Positions 22,647 through 34,515 of a stretch of DNA of 64,000 nucleotides are shown here, piece after piece (position 1 is the first letter of the stretch; each line of letters starts with the position of its first letter). This DNA is from Achatina immaculata. Taxonomy: Eukaryota > Mollusca > Gastropoda > Stylommatophora > Achatinidae. The stretch lies in assembly GCA_009760885.1 (NCBI GenBank), contig CM019697.1:34307096-34371095 (forward strand), given 5' to 3'. The notes beneath the pieces were generated by a model. The model ran no database searches, was not told where the DNA came from, and saw nothing but the letters and a program-made list of their open reading frames with translations. The translations under genes were made by a program, and so were the position numbers.

Positions 22647-24640
22647 GTGAGACGGCCAGTAAGATAGCGAAAGGAGCAACAAAAGTTGAAATCTCTTGCT
22701 ACCAGCAGCCTCGGGTGTCCTGAGAACTAAAAGGACAAAGAAGAATGGATGCAGTGTTTCATTTCTTTTCCCTCTGCGTTATAATACTTATCTTATATCT
22801 TATATCCTTCCCGTGCCGTTAAACGTCACATAGGGCTCGCAAAGTAGTTCGCCAATAGTTATAATACACCTATCATTTTTTTTTCGTCCGCCAAACAAAT
22901 AGTACTAATTTAACAAAACATGTATAATGTAGCTGATATTGAAACTTTCCTCCATTAGAAAACTATTACTGGTTATTATCTCTGTCGTGGAAATAATATT
23001 CACGTTTTTTTTTCTATTCAGATGAAGCAGCTGCAGATTCCATAATCTACCAAAGTCCTGCATGTTTTCCTCAAAGTGCTAGCTTCAGACGAGCTATCTC
23101 GCGATGAAGAAATTAACAGGACCGGCCAAAGCCTTCTCCCGAGAAAGGGGAGAGAACTGCGTTTCAATCCGCTAGGAAAACCACCATCTCCATCTCCCAG
23201 TAGCTACCCGTCTATTTAAATATCTTATTTCCCTGCTAGTTATTACGTATTCAACAGTTTTTCTCTAACATGATTCAAGAATGTACCCCCATCATCTAAT
23301 GATTCATTTCTATTATCTTTTTCTTAGTCAGCTTAGTTTGAGATATAGCGTCTATTTTGTTTTATGTTTTATGTTCCGTTTTTCAGATTTACAGCGTGAT
23401 GTCCCCAATTCCTAAGACTGGTAGATTTTATAGTACGATGCCCCAATGATGTCCCAAGACATTTTTACGTGCTCATGTCTCAATTCCTAGAACTGACAAA
23501 ATTGTAGGGTGGTATCCCAGTGTCCCAAAAGCGACAATTTATAGGGACATATCTTTGAGTCCCAAGCGTGACCATTCTACCAGGACATATCTCAGTGTCG
23601 CAAAGGTGACCATTTTATAGGGATATATCTCAGTGTTCCAAAAGTGACCATTTTATAGGGATTGCCTCACTGTCCCAAAAATGACCATTTTATAGGGATA
23701 TGTTTCAATGCCCTAAAGGTGACCTTTTTATAGTGATATGTCTCAGTGTCCCAAAGGTGACCATTTTATATGAATATGCCTCAGTGTCCCAAAGGGCGTA
23801 TATCAGTGTTCTAACAGTGACCACTTTACAGGGACATATCCCTGTGTCCTAAGAGTGACCATTTTATGGAAATATATCCTGACGTCCTAAGTGTGATCGC
23901 TTTACATTATCTCAATGTCCTATTTAGTGACCAAGTATTGAAAAGTCCTTACTCTAAATAATGATAACCTCACATGGAAATAATACCAGCGATGAAAGAA
24001 CCATGAATAATGTCAAAGCGTTTCCTTTATGTACATTTCCTGAAGGAAGAAAGAAACAGGGCATACAAAAAGAGGGACATGATATAACAGTTAGATAATC
24101 GATGATATTCATGAGATGATACAAAAAACTATTTCACCTGACTGAAACAGAAAAGCTGACTTTATAGTAAAGAACCATAATGCCTAACATAATGTAGGAA
24201 TAATGATTTGGGGAGGGGGGGGGTGTGAGAGTAGAATAGGGAAATAGAGAGTTAGAGGGTGAGACAGAGGGGTAAATAAAGAGTGAGGGGGTGAGACAGA
24301 GAGGGAAATAGAGAGTGAGGGGGTGAGACAGAGAGGGAAATAGAGAGTGAGAGAGCGAGACAGAGGGGGATACAAAGAGAGTGAGGGGATGAGACAGAGG
24401 GGGAAACAAAGAGAGTGAGAGGGTGAGACAGAGAGGGAAATAGAGAGTGAGGGGGTGAAACAGAGAGAGAAACAAAGAGAGTGAGAGGGTGAGACAGAGG
24501 GGGAACAAAGAGAGTGAGAGGGTGAGACAGAGGGGGAATTAGAGAGTGGGAAGGTGAGACAGAGGGGGAAACAAAGAGAGTGAGAGGATGAGACAGAGGG
24601 GGAAACAAAGAGAGTGAAGAGGTGAGACAGAGAGGGAAAT
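22646..24640. repeat. Tandem segmental duplication, copy 2
   Basis: Nearly identical to 20655-22645. The differences are mostly one- or two-base indels (A/T/G run lengths, TA steps), with few substitutions. The internal 36-38-bp minisatellite is at 23470-23915. The left junction shares only GAGAC with the GA-rich array unit, which points to a microhomology junction or an assembly join. Confidence 0.95.
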
Positions 24641-25835
24641 AGAGAATGAGGGAGTGAGACAGAGGGAAACAGAGAGAGAGAGAGAGAGAGTGATACAGAG
24701 GGGGAAACAAAGAGAGTGAGGGGGTGAGACAGAGAAGGAAACAGAGAAAGAGAGTGAGAGAGCGAGACAGAGGGAAATAGAGAGAGAGAGAGAGAGAGTG
24801 AGAGGGTGAGACCGACAGGGAAATAGAGAGTGAGAGGGTGAGACAGAGAGGGAAACAAAGAGAGTGAGAGGGTGAGACAGTTAGGGAAATAGAGAGAGAG
24901 TGAGAGGGTGAGACAGAGAGGGAAACAGAGAGAGAGGGTGAGACAGAGAGGGAAACAGAGAGAGTGAGAAGGTGAGACAGAGGGAAACAGAGAGAGAGAG
25001 AGAGAATGAAAGGGTGAGACAGAGAGGGAAACAGAGAGAGAGTGAAAGGGTGAGACAGAGAGGGAAACAGAGAGAGAGTGAGAGGGTGAGACAGAGGGAA
25101 ACAGAGAGAGTGAGAGGGTGAGAGGGTGAGACAGAGAGGGAAACAGAAAGAGAGTGAGAGGGTGAGACAGAGAGGGAAACAGAAAGAGAGTGAGAGGATG
25201 AGACAGAGAGGGAAACAAAGAGAGTGAGAGGGTGAGACAGAGGGGGAAACAAAGAGAGTGAGAGGGTGAGACAGAGAGGGAAACAAAGAGAGTGAGAGGG
25301 TGAGACAGGGAAACAAAGAGAGTGAGAGGGTGAGACAGAGAGGGAAACAGAGAGAGAGTGAGACAGAGGGAAACAGAGAGAATGAGAGGGTGAGACAGAG
25401 AGGGAAACAGAGAGAGAGTGAGACAGAGGGAAACAGAGAGTGTGAGAGGGTGAGACAGAGAGGGAAACAAAGAGAGTGAGAGGGTGAGACAGAGAGGGAA
25501 ACAAAGAGAGTGAGAGGGTGAGACAGAGAGAGAAACTGAGAGGGTGAGACAGAGGGAAACAGAGAGAGAGGAGAGGGAAACAGAGAGGAGAGGGTGAGAC
25601 AGAGAGGGAAACAGAGAGAATGAGGGGTGAGACAGAGAGTGAAACAAAGAGAGTGAGAGGATGAGACAAAGGGAAACATAGAGAGAGGAGAGGGTGAGAC
25701 GGAGAGGGAAACAAAGAGAGAGAGAGAGGAAAGGGTGAGACAGAGAGGAAAATAAAGAGAGAGAGTGAGAGAGTGTGAGAGGGTAAGACAGAGAGGGAAA
25801 CTGAGAGAGAGAGACTGCCGCTGGTAATCCAGTAT
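24238..25835. repeat. GA-rich minisatellite, long array
   Basis: About 1.6 kb of units GAGAGTGAGAGGGTGAGACA plus GAGAGGGAAACA, of variable length. The long Ser-Leu-Pro-rich minus-strand frames (up to 487 codons) arise because the CT-rich strand has almost no stop codons. Confidence 0.95.
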
Positions 25836-25894
25836 CTACTGGATGGAGAATAATTCATGGGACTGAAGGTTTTGTGATAGTTGTGTCACATTTT

Positions 25895-26262
25895 TTTTCA
25901 GGTAATTTCTGCCACAGCTGTACACTGATTCATTTACAGCTTATATCACAGCTTCACTTAGGTTCACTTACAGCTTTCATCACGGCTGTACATTCATTCA
26001 CTTACAACTTCTATCATAGCTATAAATAGATTCACTTACAGCTTCTATCACAGATGTACGCAGGTTCACTTACAGCTTCTACCACAGCTGTAAATAGGTT
26101 CATTTACAGCTTCTACCACAGCTGTAAATAGGTTCACTTACAGTTTCTATCAAGCTGTAAATAGGTTCACTTACAGCTTCTATCACAGCTGTACACAGGT
26201 TCACTTACTGAACGTCTCAGGGGATCATCTCGAATCAACTATACAGGCTGGAAATTTGCCAG

Positions 26263-26313
<51 letters not shown>

Positions 26314-26375
26314 GTCTATCTATCTATCTGTCTGTCTGTCTGTCTGTTTGCCTGCCTGTTTGCCTGCCTGCATCT
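25895..26375. repeat. Composite repeat 1: 37-bp minisatellite plus (TCTA)n(TGTC)n
   Basis: Units near TTCACTTACAGCTTCTATCA plus CAGCTGTACATAGG run to 26215. A junction block (CTTACTGAACGTCTCAGGGG, then AATCAACTA and GGCTGGAAAT) follows, then (TCTA)n(TGTC)n at 26263-26375. The same order of parts recurs at 27690-28268. Confidence 0.85.
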
Positions 26376-26720
26376 GTTTTTCACCATATTATAACTTGGA
26401 ACTGTTGCCAACCGTTACGTCTGTTCAGCTCTCTAGCAGTTTCTTCCATGCTGATGAAGGAGTCTACACTCCCACATAAACATACAAAACAAAGCGAAAA
26501 CAAAAACAAAAGAACAATGATCTGAATTTTCTCGAAAACAAAATTCAGTTTCAATCAGAAATTGTAAACAATGACCCAAAAAAAAATATTTCTTGGAACA
26601 ATTTGCGTCCATTACATTTTGTTTTTTTTTAGATATTCTTGTCGTCAGTAGATCTGTTCTTCGCAGAACATCGGTCTGGATATTGTAAACTATTGATTAT
26701 ATTAATTGCAATCTATTTCT
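26376..26720. other. No feature seen
   Basis: AT-rich. 27284-27689 holds a non-repetitive stretch with a short frame (about 27300-27480) that I cannot place. Confidence 0.55.
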
Positions 26721-26727
26721 TCCTCTC

Positions 26728-26766
<39 letters not shown>

Positions 26767-27283
26767 CTCTCTCGCTCACTCTCTCTTTCTTTCTTCCTCT
26801 CTCTCTCACTCTCTCTTTCTTTCTTCCTCTCTCTCTCTCTTCCTCTTTCTCTATCTCTCTTTTTTGCTCTCTCTCTATCTCTCTCTTCCTCTTTCTTCCT
26901 CTCTCTCTCTCTTCCTCTTTCTTCCTCTCTCTCTATCTCTCTTTCTTCCTCTTTCTCTCTTCCTCTTTCTTCCTCTCTCTCTCTCTATCTCTCTTTCTTC
27001 CTCACTCTCTCTCTCTTCCTCTCTCTCTTTCTTCCTCTCTCTCCCTCTCTCTCTTTTTCCTCTATCTCTCTTTCTTCCTCTCTCTCTATCTCTCTTTCTT
27101 CCTCTCTCTATATCTCTCTTTCTCTCTATCTCTCTTTCTTCCTCTCTCTCTCCCTCTCTCTCTTTTTCCTCTCTCTCTATCTCTCTTTCTTCCTCTCTCT
27201 CTATCTCTCTTCTTCCTCTCTCTCTATCTCTCTTCTTCTTTCTTCCCCTCTCTCTCTTTCTTCCCCTCTCTCTCTCTCTCATT
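26721..27283. repeat. CT-rich tract
   Basis: About 560 bp of irregular (TC)n, (TTTC)n and TTCC blocks. Leu/Ser frames on plus and Arg/Glu frames on minus are artefacts. Confidence 0.95.
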
Positions 27284-27689
27284 ATCCAAAAATATATCCA
27301 CTTGCATGACTGATGAGTGCAGCTGTTGCACTGGAAGACTACAGCCCAGCATCTGCCGTAAAGCTGCCCTGCAAACGAGGAGCAAGGAAGACACATATGA
27401 CCATCATCATCACCAACGCATGTCCAGGCTAAGCTGTAGGACAATGTCGCCAGCCCACGGCCGACTGTTGCGTTCTTGAAAGACATCCAACTTCATGGTC
27501 AGAGAATGTTGTTAAGATGCACGAGCATATCCAGGCCTTTAAGACTCAATGATGTTTGTCACGTGCGTCGCTAGTAACCAGTCGTTACAGCTAAACCATG
27601 AGGGGGTGGTGGAGCCTAGTTTCATTAATTATCAAAGAGAAAGAATAACTAATGCGTCCCAGTGATATAGGCACAATGGCGCCACATTT

Positions 27690-28268
27690 TTGGCTGATAG
27701 TTTCAACCATAACTGAACAAAGATTCACTCACATCTTCTAACATAACTGAACAAAGATTCACTCACATCTTCTAACATAGCTAGACATAGATTCACTCAC
27801 ACCTCCTAACATAACTGGACATAGATTCACTCACACTTCTAACATAGCTGGACATAGATTCACTCACACCTCCTAACATAGCTGGACATAGATTCACTCA
27901 CATCTTCTAACATAACTGGACATAGATTCACTCACACCTTCTAATATAATTGGACATAGATTCACTCACACCTTCTAACATAACTGGACATAGATTCACT
28001 CACATCTTCTAACATAACTGGACATAGATTCACTCACACCTTCTAACATAACTGGACATAGATCACTCACACCTTCTAACATAACTGGACATAGATCCAC
28101 TCACACCTTCTAACACACCTGTACATAGATCCACTTACAGCTTTAAAGATGGTTGTACATAGATTCACTTACTGAATCTCTCAGAGGATAATCCTGCATC
28201 AACTAACTGAGCTGGAAATCTATCTATCTAATAGATCTGTCTGCCTGTCTGTCTGTCTGTCTGTCTGT
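27690..28268. repeat. Composite repeat 2: 34-bp minisatellite plus (TCTA)n(TGTC)n
   Basis: Units ACTGGACATAGATTCACTCA plus CACCTTCTAACATA run to about 28165. A junction block like that at 26197 follows (CTTACTGAATCTCTCAGAGG, ATCAACTA, GAGCTGGAAAT), then TCTA/TGTC units at 28212-28268. Confidence 0.85.
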
Positions 28269-28529
28269 GGGACAGAGTCTTGGTAGGCTATGGTTGGTCA
28301 ACTCTAAACCAAGCATGCCAGTTATGGCTCACAAACTGCCAAATCAGACACCGTCTCTGCTGTCCTACACTTTATATATATATAACAGCAGATTGAGGTT
28401 CATGAACACTTTGTCCACTCTTTCCACCCTTCTGTAAAACTGAACCATACACTTCTGTCCGCCTTTATTACTGGAACATGCTCTACCACACTCAGTACTT
28501 CTCTTGCACTGTATATATAAGGCGGACAT

Positions 28530-28612
28530 TTTTTACAAGAGGCACATAGGGATATAGTGTTAGTACCCATATTTTCCTTGACCTGTCAGCACATCAGAGG
28601 GTGATATGGTCA
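28530..28612 (-). mobile_element. SINE-1 3' fragment
   Basis: The sequence GGCACATAGGGATATAGTGT to GAGGGTGATATGGTC matches the SINE-1 3' end in minus orientation. It abuts the SINE-2 copy that follows. Confidence 0.75.
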
Positions 28613-28892
28613 AGGTAAAAATCCCCTCTTTCCATGCCATCAGGGCATGCTGAGGATACGGTGTTAGGCCCGTATTTCAAGGACCTTCGTCACATGAAAG
28701 TGTGACGTGGTAAATGTCAGCCCCGGTCGCATTTACCTTCCCTGGTACCCATTTTTAGAGGCCGGATGGACCCCGGGGCCTTTTTCGTTGTGATGGTACC
28801 AAAAAGAAATCCTTACTGCTGGGATTTGAACCCGATACCACTGGATTAGTAGACCGAGCATCTAACCACTAAACCAGCCAGGTCATAAATTT
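28613..28892 (-). mobile_element. SINE-2, tRNA-derived, best copy
   Basis: The minus strand begins ATGACCTGGCTGGTTTAGTG with box A TGGTTTAGTGG (28876-28866). Box B is GGTTCAAATCC (28832-28822), 33 bp further on. The body contains the CCCCGGGGTCCATCC block, GGTACCAGGGAAGG and GACGAAGGTCC. The 3' part runs into GGCATGGAAAGAGGGG and TTTTTACC. Both Pol III boxes look intact. Confidence 0.82.
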
Positions 28893-28913
28893 TTTATATA
28901 TTATAAAAGTATT

Positions 28914-29908
28914 CTTCTTCTTCTTCGTTCGCTTCTACCACCAAGACCGCCCCGTGATCCTACTGAATTTACTCCTCTGGTCCTCGATAGGTCCCGTGGT
29001 GCCCCTATTGTCACCGAAAGGACCACACGAGATCCACGAGAGGACCACAAGAGGTTCAGAGTATCGCAGAGCTTTGAGCCTGTATTCTTGGTGGGTCTCA
29101 GAAGCGGGATTGCGTGACACCATGGTTTTCAGTGCACCAGTTTAATCTGGAGTTGGACTTTCTCACCGGAAAACCTCGACGTGTTTTAGATATCAGTATA
29201 TCCCCGCTGAGTGAGAGGTGATTGCCCATAAAGTCTAGAGTTGGACTTTCTCACCCGTAACCTCGACGTGTTTTGGATATCAGTATATCCCCGCTGAGTG
29301 AGAGGTGGCTGCCCATCCAGTCCAGCGTTGGACTTTCTCACCGGAAAACCTCAGCGTGATTAGGGTACGCAAACATCCCCACCGGGTGAGAGGTGGTTGC
29401 CTATCTAGACTGCCCTGGTCCAGTGTCTCCGACTTCAGCATTTTGTGGTCTGGCCGCTACCCTTCCTAGTTGTGACCAGGATGGAGCTTTTGTCCAGGAG
29501 GACGAATCCTCGCCACTAGTGACTTCCACCCCTGGGTTGAGCCGGTTTAGGCATATTATCCCAGTATGGACGTGTTTAGGACGTGAACGACTTCTAGAGC
29601 GGAGGTACTGTGCCATGCGTAGCCTTCATGATTCATCCCTGGTTTAAACCGGTTTAGGCATACTTCACCAGTATGGGTGTATATCGGGTGTATATCGGAC
29701 GTGGCCGACCTCTAGAGCAGAGGTGCCGTGGTATGAGTAGCTCTCGCCGCGAGACCACTGGATATACCGACTAAGCTTCACTTTATCTTTTCCATCACCT
29801 TTTCACATCGGCGGCGCACGGCAACCCTAATTTCTTTTTCGCATTTTCTTCATTGGCCGGGAGGAGTTTCACTCCACGCGCAGCATCCGAAGAATCTCGC
29901 CAGCAGTG
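28914..29908 (-). mobile_element. rep-X copy (995 bp) with (GAA)n tail
   Basis: Oriented by its (GAA)n tail at the low-coordinate end. It is flanked by TATAAAAGTATT (28902-28913) and TATAAAAATATT (29909-29920), a 12-bp target duplication with one mismatch. Parts in tail-to-head order are: about 240 bp with the GAACCTCTTGTGGTCC block; about three 88-bp repeats containing GGACTTTCTCACC; a block with CGAGGATTCGTCCTCCTGG; repeats with CCTCTAGAGCNGAGGTNCCG; and a head ending CTGCTGGCGAGATTCTTCGG. No protein is supported. Confidence 0.85.
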
Positions 29909-30283
29909 TATAAAAATATTAAAATGAGAATCGAAAGCAGACTGAGAGGATACGAAGGAAGATGCTTTAGAAAATTATGAGAATACACTGAACGCATAGA
30001 CAATGAGGAAATAAGCAAACGAAAGAGCGTTGAGAACTAAAGAGGTCAAAAGACGAAGATGGAAACTGCTGGTCTACATACTAGGAGTGGAAAAAACAAG
30101 GCACCCCTAAACGGCCTTGACAAAGAAAGAGGGGGCAGATCATTGGGGGCATGCAGACGCAAAATACAGGAAGAACTAAAGGAAGTGATGAACACGTGGT
30201 TTGAGGTATCCAGGCTTGCTTTAAGACAAGATTGGCTGGGGAACGTTTGTTGATGCGTATTGCTCCATTAGAAGTACAAAGGA

Positions 30284-30302
<19 letters not shown>
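29909..30302 (+). mobile_element. LINE-F 3' fragment with (TGA)n tail
   Basis: Broken plus-strand frames give the end of an EN-RT polyprotein: a stretch like KMRIESRLRGYEGRCFRKL, then RRRWKLL, then EELKEVMNTWFEVSRLA, ending IRSTKD and TGA. The stop codon opens the (TGA)n tail (30277-30302). Several stops and frameshifts; 5'-truncated, with rep-X directly upstream. Confidence 0.7.
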
Positions 30303-30318
<16 letters not shown>

Positions 30319-30333
30319 GGTGGTGGTGGTGGT
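30284..30333. repeat. (GAT)n-(GGT)n microsatellite
   Basis: The LINE-F tail passes into about ten GGT units. Confidence 0.95.
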
Positions 30334-31384
30334 GAAGTTTATTTTTTTTAAATCAGCAGGATCCTAGTAATTTAGCAGTATTTTTGGTAACTAATTACTC
30401 ATAGTAACAGACTGAAATGCTGTATTTCTATCATATTACGTGAGTACTGGAACAGATTGTGAAGAACTCATCCTCGGATTTAGAGATCTTGTATCCTGGC
30501 ACATCAGTACAATACTTTTGAAACAAAAAAGCGGAGAATGCATACAAGGCGGGGCGCATTTGAAGACACTACACTGTCGGTTTAAGTGTTGAATGTGTAT
30601 GCAGGTGCGAGAATCACTCTCTAATGTAGGCCCCACGTTCCCTTTAAAACCCTGCTGGAATTGATGTGCAGGGGTATTCTAAGTTCTATTTCTGGATATA
30701 AATCACAGGAACCTGGAAGTACAACCCATCTACAAATACACATAGCACTAAGATAGAATAGATATACAAAAAATAGACTAGCAATCTGTTAATACAAGCC
30801 AATCAATAGCAAGATTCTTCATTGAATTATTTTTCTTGCAAAAGTTCTATTTCTTTTTAACATACCTGATCCCGTTCTCCCATTGATCACTCGCGAACTT
30901 TCTGTGGTTCTTTAGCTTCCACTAAATAGGTCAAATATCGTATCGTCTGAGTTGTGGACATATCGATCCTCCACATGCATTCGATCTTTCTTTTTTTTTT
31001 TTTCCTCACATCAATCTTTTTATCATTTCTTTCCTCCCCCTACCCCCCATATCTAAAAGTTGTATTCGGAAATATCTGATAAACCAGAGTTCGATTACTG
31101 TGTTTTTACTCCCCTCTGATTTTATCATAGTAACGATCTCAAGTTGTAGCTCTGGGGAAGGATAGAAGCGGGGAGGTTTTGATTGACACCATCAAGTGGC
31201 AAATTAAGTTTTCTGTGGCGCTGGGTACGTCAGCTAATGGGATTCAGTTCAGAGCGTAAATGTTACTTTAGCGCCTTGTACTGGCTTTCTATTTGCTGTA
31301 CATTGTTTCGTCTTTCCTCAGTTCTTGTAGTTTTCCTAACCCCGCCCATGCAACTCTGAAAGGATCCAAAAAAATGTTGCTCTG
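30334..31384. other. No feature seen
   Basis: AT-rich single-copy sequence. 32096-32480 is similar. Confidence 0.6.
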
Positions 31385-32095
31385 CCTGTTGTATCTTATT
31401 TTTTGGAACTGCGAGCACGATGTTATAAGCACTGGAGGACATGGTGATCTTGTAACATAGATCTCGTGTCGGGTTGAGCTACAGCGCGTTGCTTGGAACC
31501 CTGGAGTGGATTGTTTTGGGTTGCTTCAAGCTCCAGAGTGGATTACTTTGGAATGCTTCAAGCCCCGGAATGGGTAACTTTGGGTGGCTTCGAGCCCTGA
31601 AATAGGCTACTGTTGTTTGCTTGATGTTTCGAACTGTCTTACTGCGTGCTGTTGAAATCCTGGAATGATTACTTTGGGAAGCTTGAAACCTCGAGATAGA
31701 TTACTGTAGGTTGTTTGAAACCTCGAGATAGATTACTGTAGGTTGTTTGAAACCTCGAGATAGATTATTGTAGGTTGTTTGAAACCTCGAGATAGATTAC
31801 TGTAGGTTGCTTGAAACCTCGAGATAGATTACTGTAAGTTGCTTGAAACCTCGAGATAGATTACTGTAGGTTGCTTGAAGCCTCGGGACGGATTAGTGTG
31901 GGTTGCCTGAAGCCTCGGGACGCATTAGTGTGGGTTGCCTGAAGCCTCGGGACGCATTAGTGTGGGTTGCCTGAAGTCTCTGGGCGGACGAGAAAAAGCA
32001 AGCTTCTCTCAGACTGCGCCATCATGGAAACCACTGGCAACCCTACCCTGGCAGCCAAACTGAGACTCTTGCTAGAAGCACTAACCACGCTGTGA
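31385..32095 (+). repeat. 32-bp minisatellite flanked by rep-Y-like pieces
   Basis: The unit AACCTCGAGATAGATTACTG plus TAGGTTGCTTGA is repeated about 13-15 times (31490-31985), well ordered from 31680. The left flank (GGAACTGCGAGCACGATGTT) and right flank (CTGCGCCATCATGGAAAC, CAGCCAAACTGAGACTCTT) look like rep-Y, so the array may sit inside a rep-Y copy. Confidence 0.75.
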
Positions 32096-32480
32096 GGTAA
32101 GAGTCCTGCCAGGCATGGACAGCCATCTTTGGTTCCCCCTTGATGAAACCACCTGTACTAGAAGGACTGCTAAGTATTATCGCCAGCAAACTGGAGCTGA
32201 CCAGTACTGTCTCATATCCTCATGAGTTTTCTGAAGAAGATAACGTTGCTGCCTTGCCTGAACTTTGGCCAGATAGAGATAGGTCGTGACCTTCGAATGT
32301 GTCATGGTAGTGGAGCTTTGCAAGATTCCTTTTGACTTCTGGTTACAGAAATCCAGGTATCGCCCCATTTGATCCTCATATTTCTGTAGCCCTCAACATA
32401 ATCTCTCTTGGAGAGAAATCAAATTGCGCTAAATGAGATCACAAGACTGCTACAAGAGAGTGCAACATCTTTTTTAAAAA

Positions 32481-32890
32481 CTTCTTCTTCCTCTTCTTTG
32501 ACCAACAACTGAATTTTGCAGCTTTCTGAATTATTGAGGCTTATTGCTGCAGACAGGACACATCTCCATTCCTCTGTTTTTGATCTTTTCTTGCCAAACT
32601 GTCGATTCCAAGAACTCCCAAATTTTCTTCTAGGTTTGAATGACATCGTTGTCTAGGTCAGCCTCTTGGTCTGTCTCCTTTCATCACTTCTGCATATGCC
32701 ATCTTTGTTTGTCTGTCCTCCTCCATTCTCTCTTTATGCCCGAGCCACCTCCGTCTGTTGTTGTTCATAGTGGCTTGTTATAAGAGGGGAGTTAAACAGT
32801 GTGTAGATTTCTTTGTTACTTTCTACCCTCTATAGGGTCTCTTACCGGTCTATAAATTCTTCTCATGATTCTATTCTCAAATATTTGTAT
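32481..32890 (-). mobile_element. LINE-D 3' fragment with (GAA)n tail
   Basis: The minus strand encodes RWLGHKERMEEDRQTKMAYA and then AEVMKGDRPRG, followed by a stop and LGVLGIDSLA. The RW.GH..RM motif is typical of the C-terminal part of EN-RT LINEs. The tail is GAA-rich at 32481-32500. At least one in-frame stop; 5'-truncated. Confidence 0.7.
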
Positions 32891-32909
32891 TTAATTTTCA
32901 TTTTTGTTT

Positions 32910-34178
32910 AGTTGTACTCCATATGCCTGTGAGACCTGGACACTTAACAAAACAGCTAAGAAACACATAAATGTCTTTAATGTAAATGCTACAGAAAAGC
33001 TCTTCAATATCTCTCTCTCTCTCTCTCTGAACCTTAAGTGCCCAGGGCACATGAGACTTCCGCAAGGGTTTTCCACAAATGCCTGTCTTTTGCCTTTATT
33101 TCTGCTCTTGCCCAGGTGAGCCCTCTATTGCTCAACATCCTTTCTGTTGTTCTTCTCCATGTCTCTTTTGTTCTACCCTTACTTCTGTTCCCCTGTGGTG
33201 TCCACCTTAGTGCTATTTTTGGTAGCGAGGTGTCAGTCATTCGGAGCACATGTCCCAACCATCGCCAGCGTCTTTCCTCAATAATTGTTGTCAGTGGCTT
33301 CATCTGCATCTCTGCCAACAAGATGTTATTTCTTATGGTGTTTGGCCAAAATATGTTTCTAATTCTTCGTAAACATTTAGTCTGGAAAGAATTCAACTTG
33401 TTTTCTATGGTTTTTTGGTGATTTTCCAGCATTCACTTCCATAGAGTAGTACACTTAGAACATTACTCTTAAATATCCTGATTTTCATCTTCGTGCTTAG
33501 TTTTTTTTAATTTCCATATAGCATTGCAAAAGCCTGGTTTGCTCTAGTAAGTCTGCTGTTGATGTCCTCTGTGCTGTCTCTATTTTCTACTACTCTGCTG
33601 CCAAGGTACACAAATTCATTGACCTCCTCCGCTAACTTGCTATCTACTCTGAGTACATTTCTATTGTTCACATTTTGCTTCATTAAGTTTGTCTTTCCTA
33701 CGTTGTTCTTTAGTCCTATGTTGTTTGCATTCTGAGTTAGCTTGTTTATTTTATCTTGCATATCTTTGTGGCTGCTTGATGGTAGACAAATGTCGTCCGC
33801 AAAGTCAAGGTCCTCCAGCACTGTGTCAGGGGTCCTTCAAATATCATGGACACACAAAAGAACAAATATATCCATACTACAAGAACTTAATATTGAAGAA
33901 GGCTGGCTAGTAAAGAGGATTAAAGAGAGAAAACTTAAATATTTTTGACACATTAAACGTCTTGATAATCTAGAGAAGACCGTCTTGGAAGAGTACATAA
34001 TACGAAAAAGAAAGAGAGGAAGACCAAAGCGAAGATGGATGCAAGACATCGTTGATGATCTGCAAATGGATGCATCAGAAAGAGGCCATCTTGCTCACAA
34101 CCGAAAGGCCCACAGGAGTGCTGTTAGGGAGGCAAAGTTCCACAAGGGACATGCAAAGGAATGAATGAATGAATGAAT
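32910..34178 (+). mobile_element. LINE-B fragment, split by LINE-C
   Basis: The left part (32910-33011) encodes CETWTLNKTAKKHINVFNVN, the family block after the RT. The right part (33846-34178) encodes RSWTHKRTNIS-like sequence, then NLEKTVLEEYI, KRGRPKRRWMQDIVDDLQMD and the end REAKFHKGHAKE. The stop TGA falls inside the (AATG)n tail (34160-34178). LINE-C interrupts it at 33012-33834, with CTTCAATATC/CTTCAAATATC on both sides. Confidence 0.85.
33012..33834 (-). pseudogene. LINE-C reverse transcriptase fragment nested in LINE-B
   Basis: The minus strand begins with the RT catalytic box LDFADDICLPSSSHKDMQDK (33821-33760), then EFVYLGSRV. After a frameshift near 33500-33440 it reads KCLRRIRNIFWPNTIRNN, then RRWRWLGHVLRM and the C-terminal ALGT. 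A TAA stop and a (GA)n tail (33012-33029) follow. The FADD rather than YADD box separates it from LINE-A and LINE-B. It is inserted in the opposite orientation to LINE-B, with a 10-11-bp target duplication (33002-33011 and 33835-33845). The clade was not determined. Not functional. Confidence 0.82.
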
Positions 34179-34429
34179 GTACTCATTGGTATTTTTAAAA
34201 CTTTGTTTGTAAATTGTCGAAATTCACTTTAATGTCTTAAAACTTGGATTGGATTTATAACTAGGGGATCTGGAAAGCTGAACAGCTGAACAGCAAACTC
34301 GCAACACGTACTTGCTACATGCTACATGCTACTTCATATTTGCTACAAATAAGAAACGATGCAGTGAAACTGGCTCATCAGACTTGCTTCATGTGAAGTC
34401 ACTACAGTGCGCACTCGCTACAGCTTAAC

Positions 34430-34515
34430 ACTGTAGTAAGTTGACCCTGGTGTCATGTAATGATATAGTAATGTGATGTTAGTGTCAAGTAATGATAAAG
34501 TTGATGCTTAATGTC
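34430..34515. repeat. 32-bp minisatellite, left part
   Basis: The start of the array that continues at 35825. Units are like GTAGTAAGTTGATGTTAGTG plus TCAAGTAATGAT. Confidence 0.85.

Noticed and set aside
24184..25858. Minus-strand frames up to 487 codons rich in Ser, Leu, Pro
   Set aside because: They translate a CT-rich tandem array in which stops are rare; three frames are open at once.
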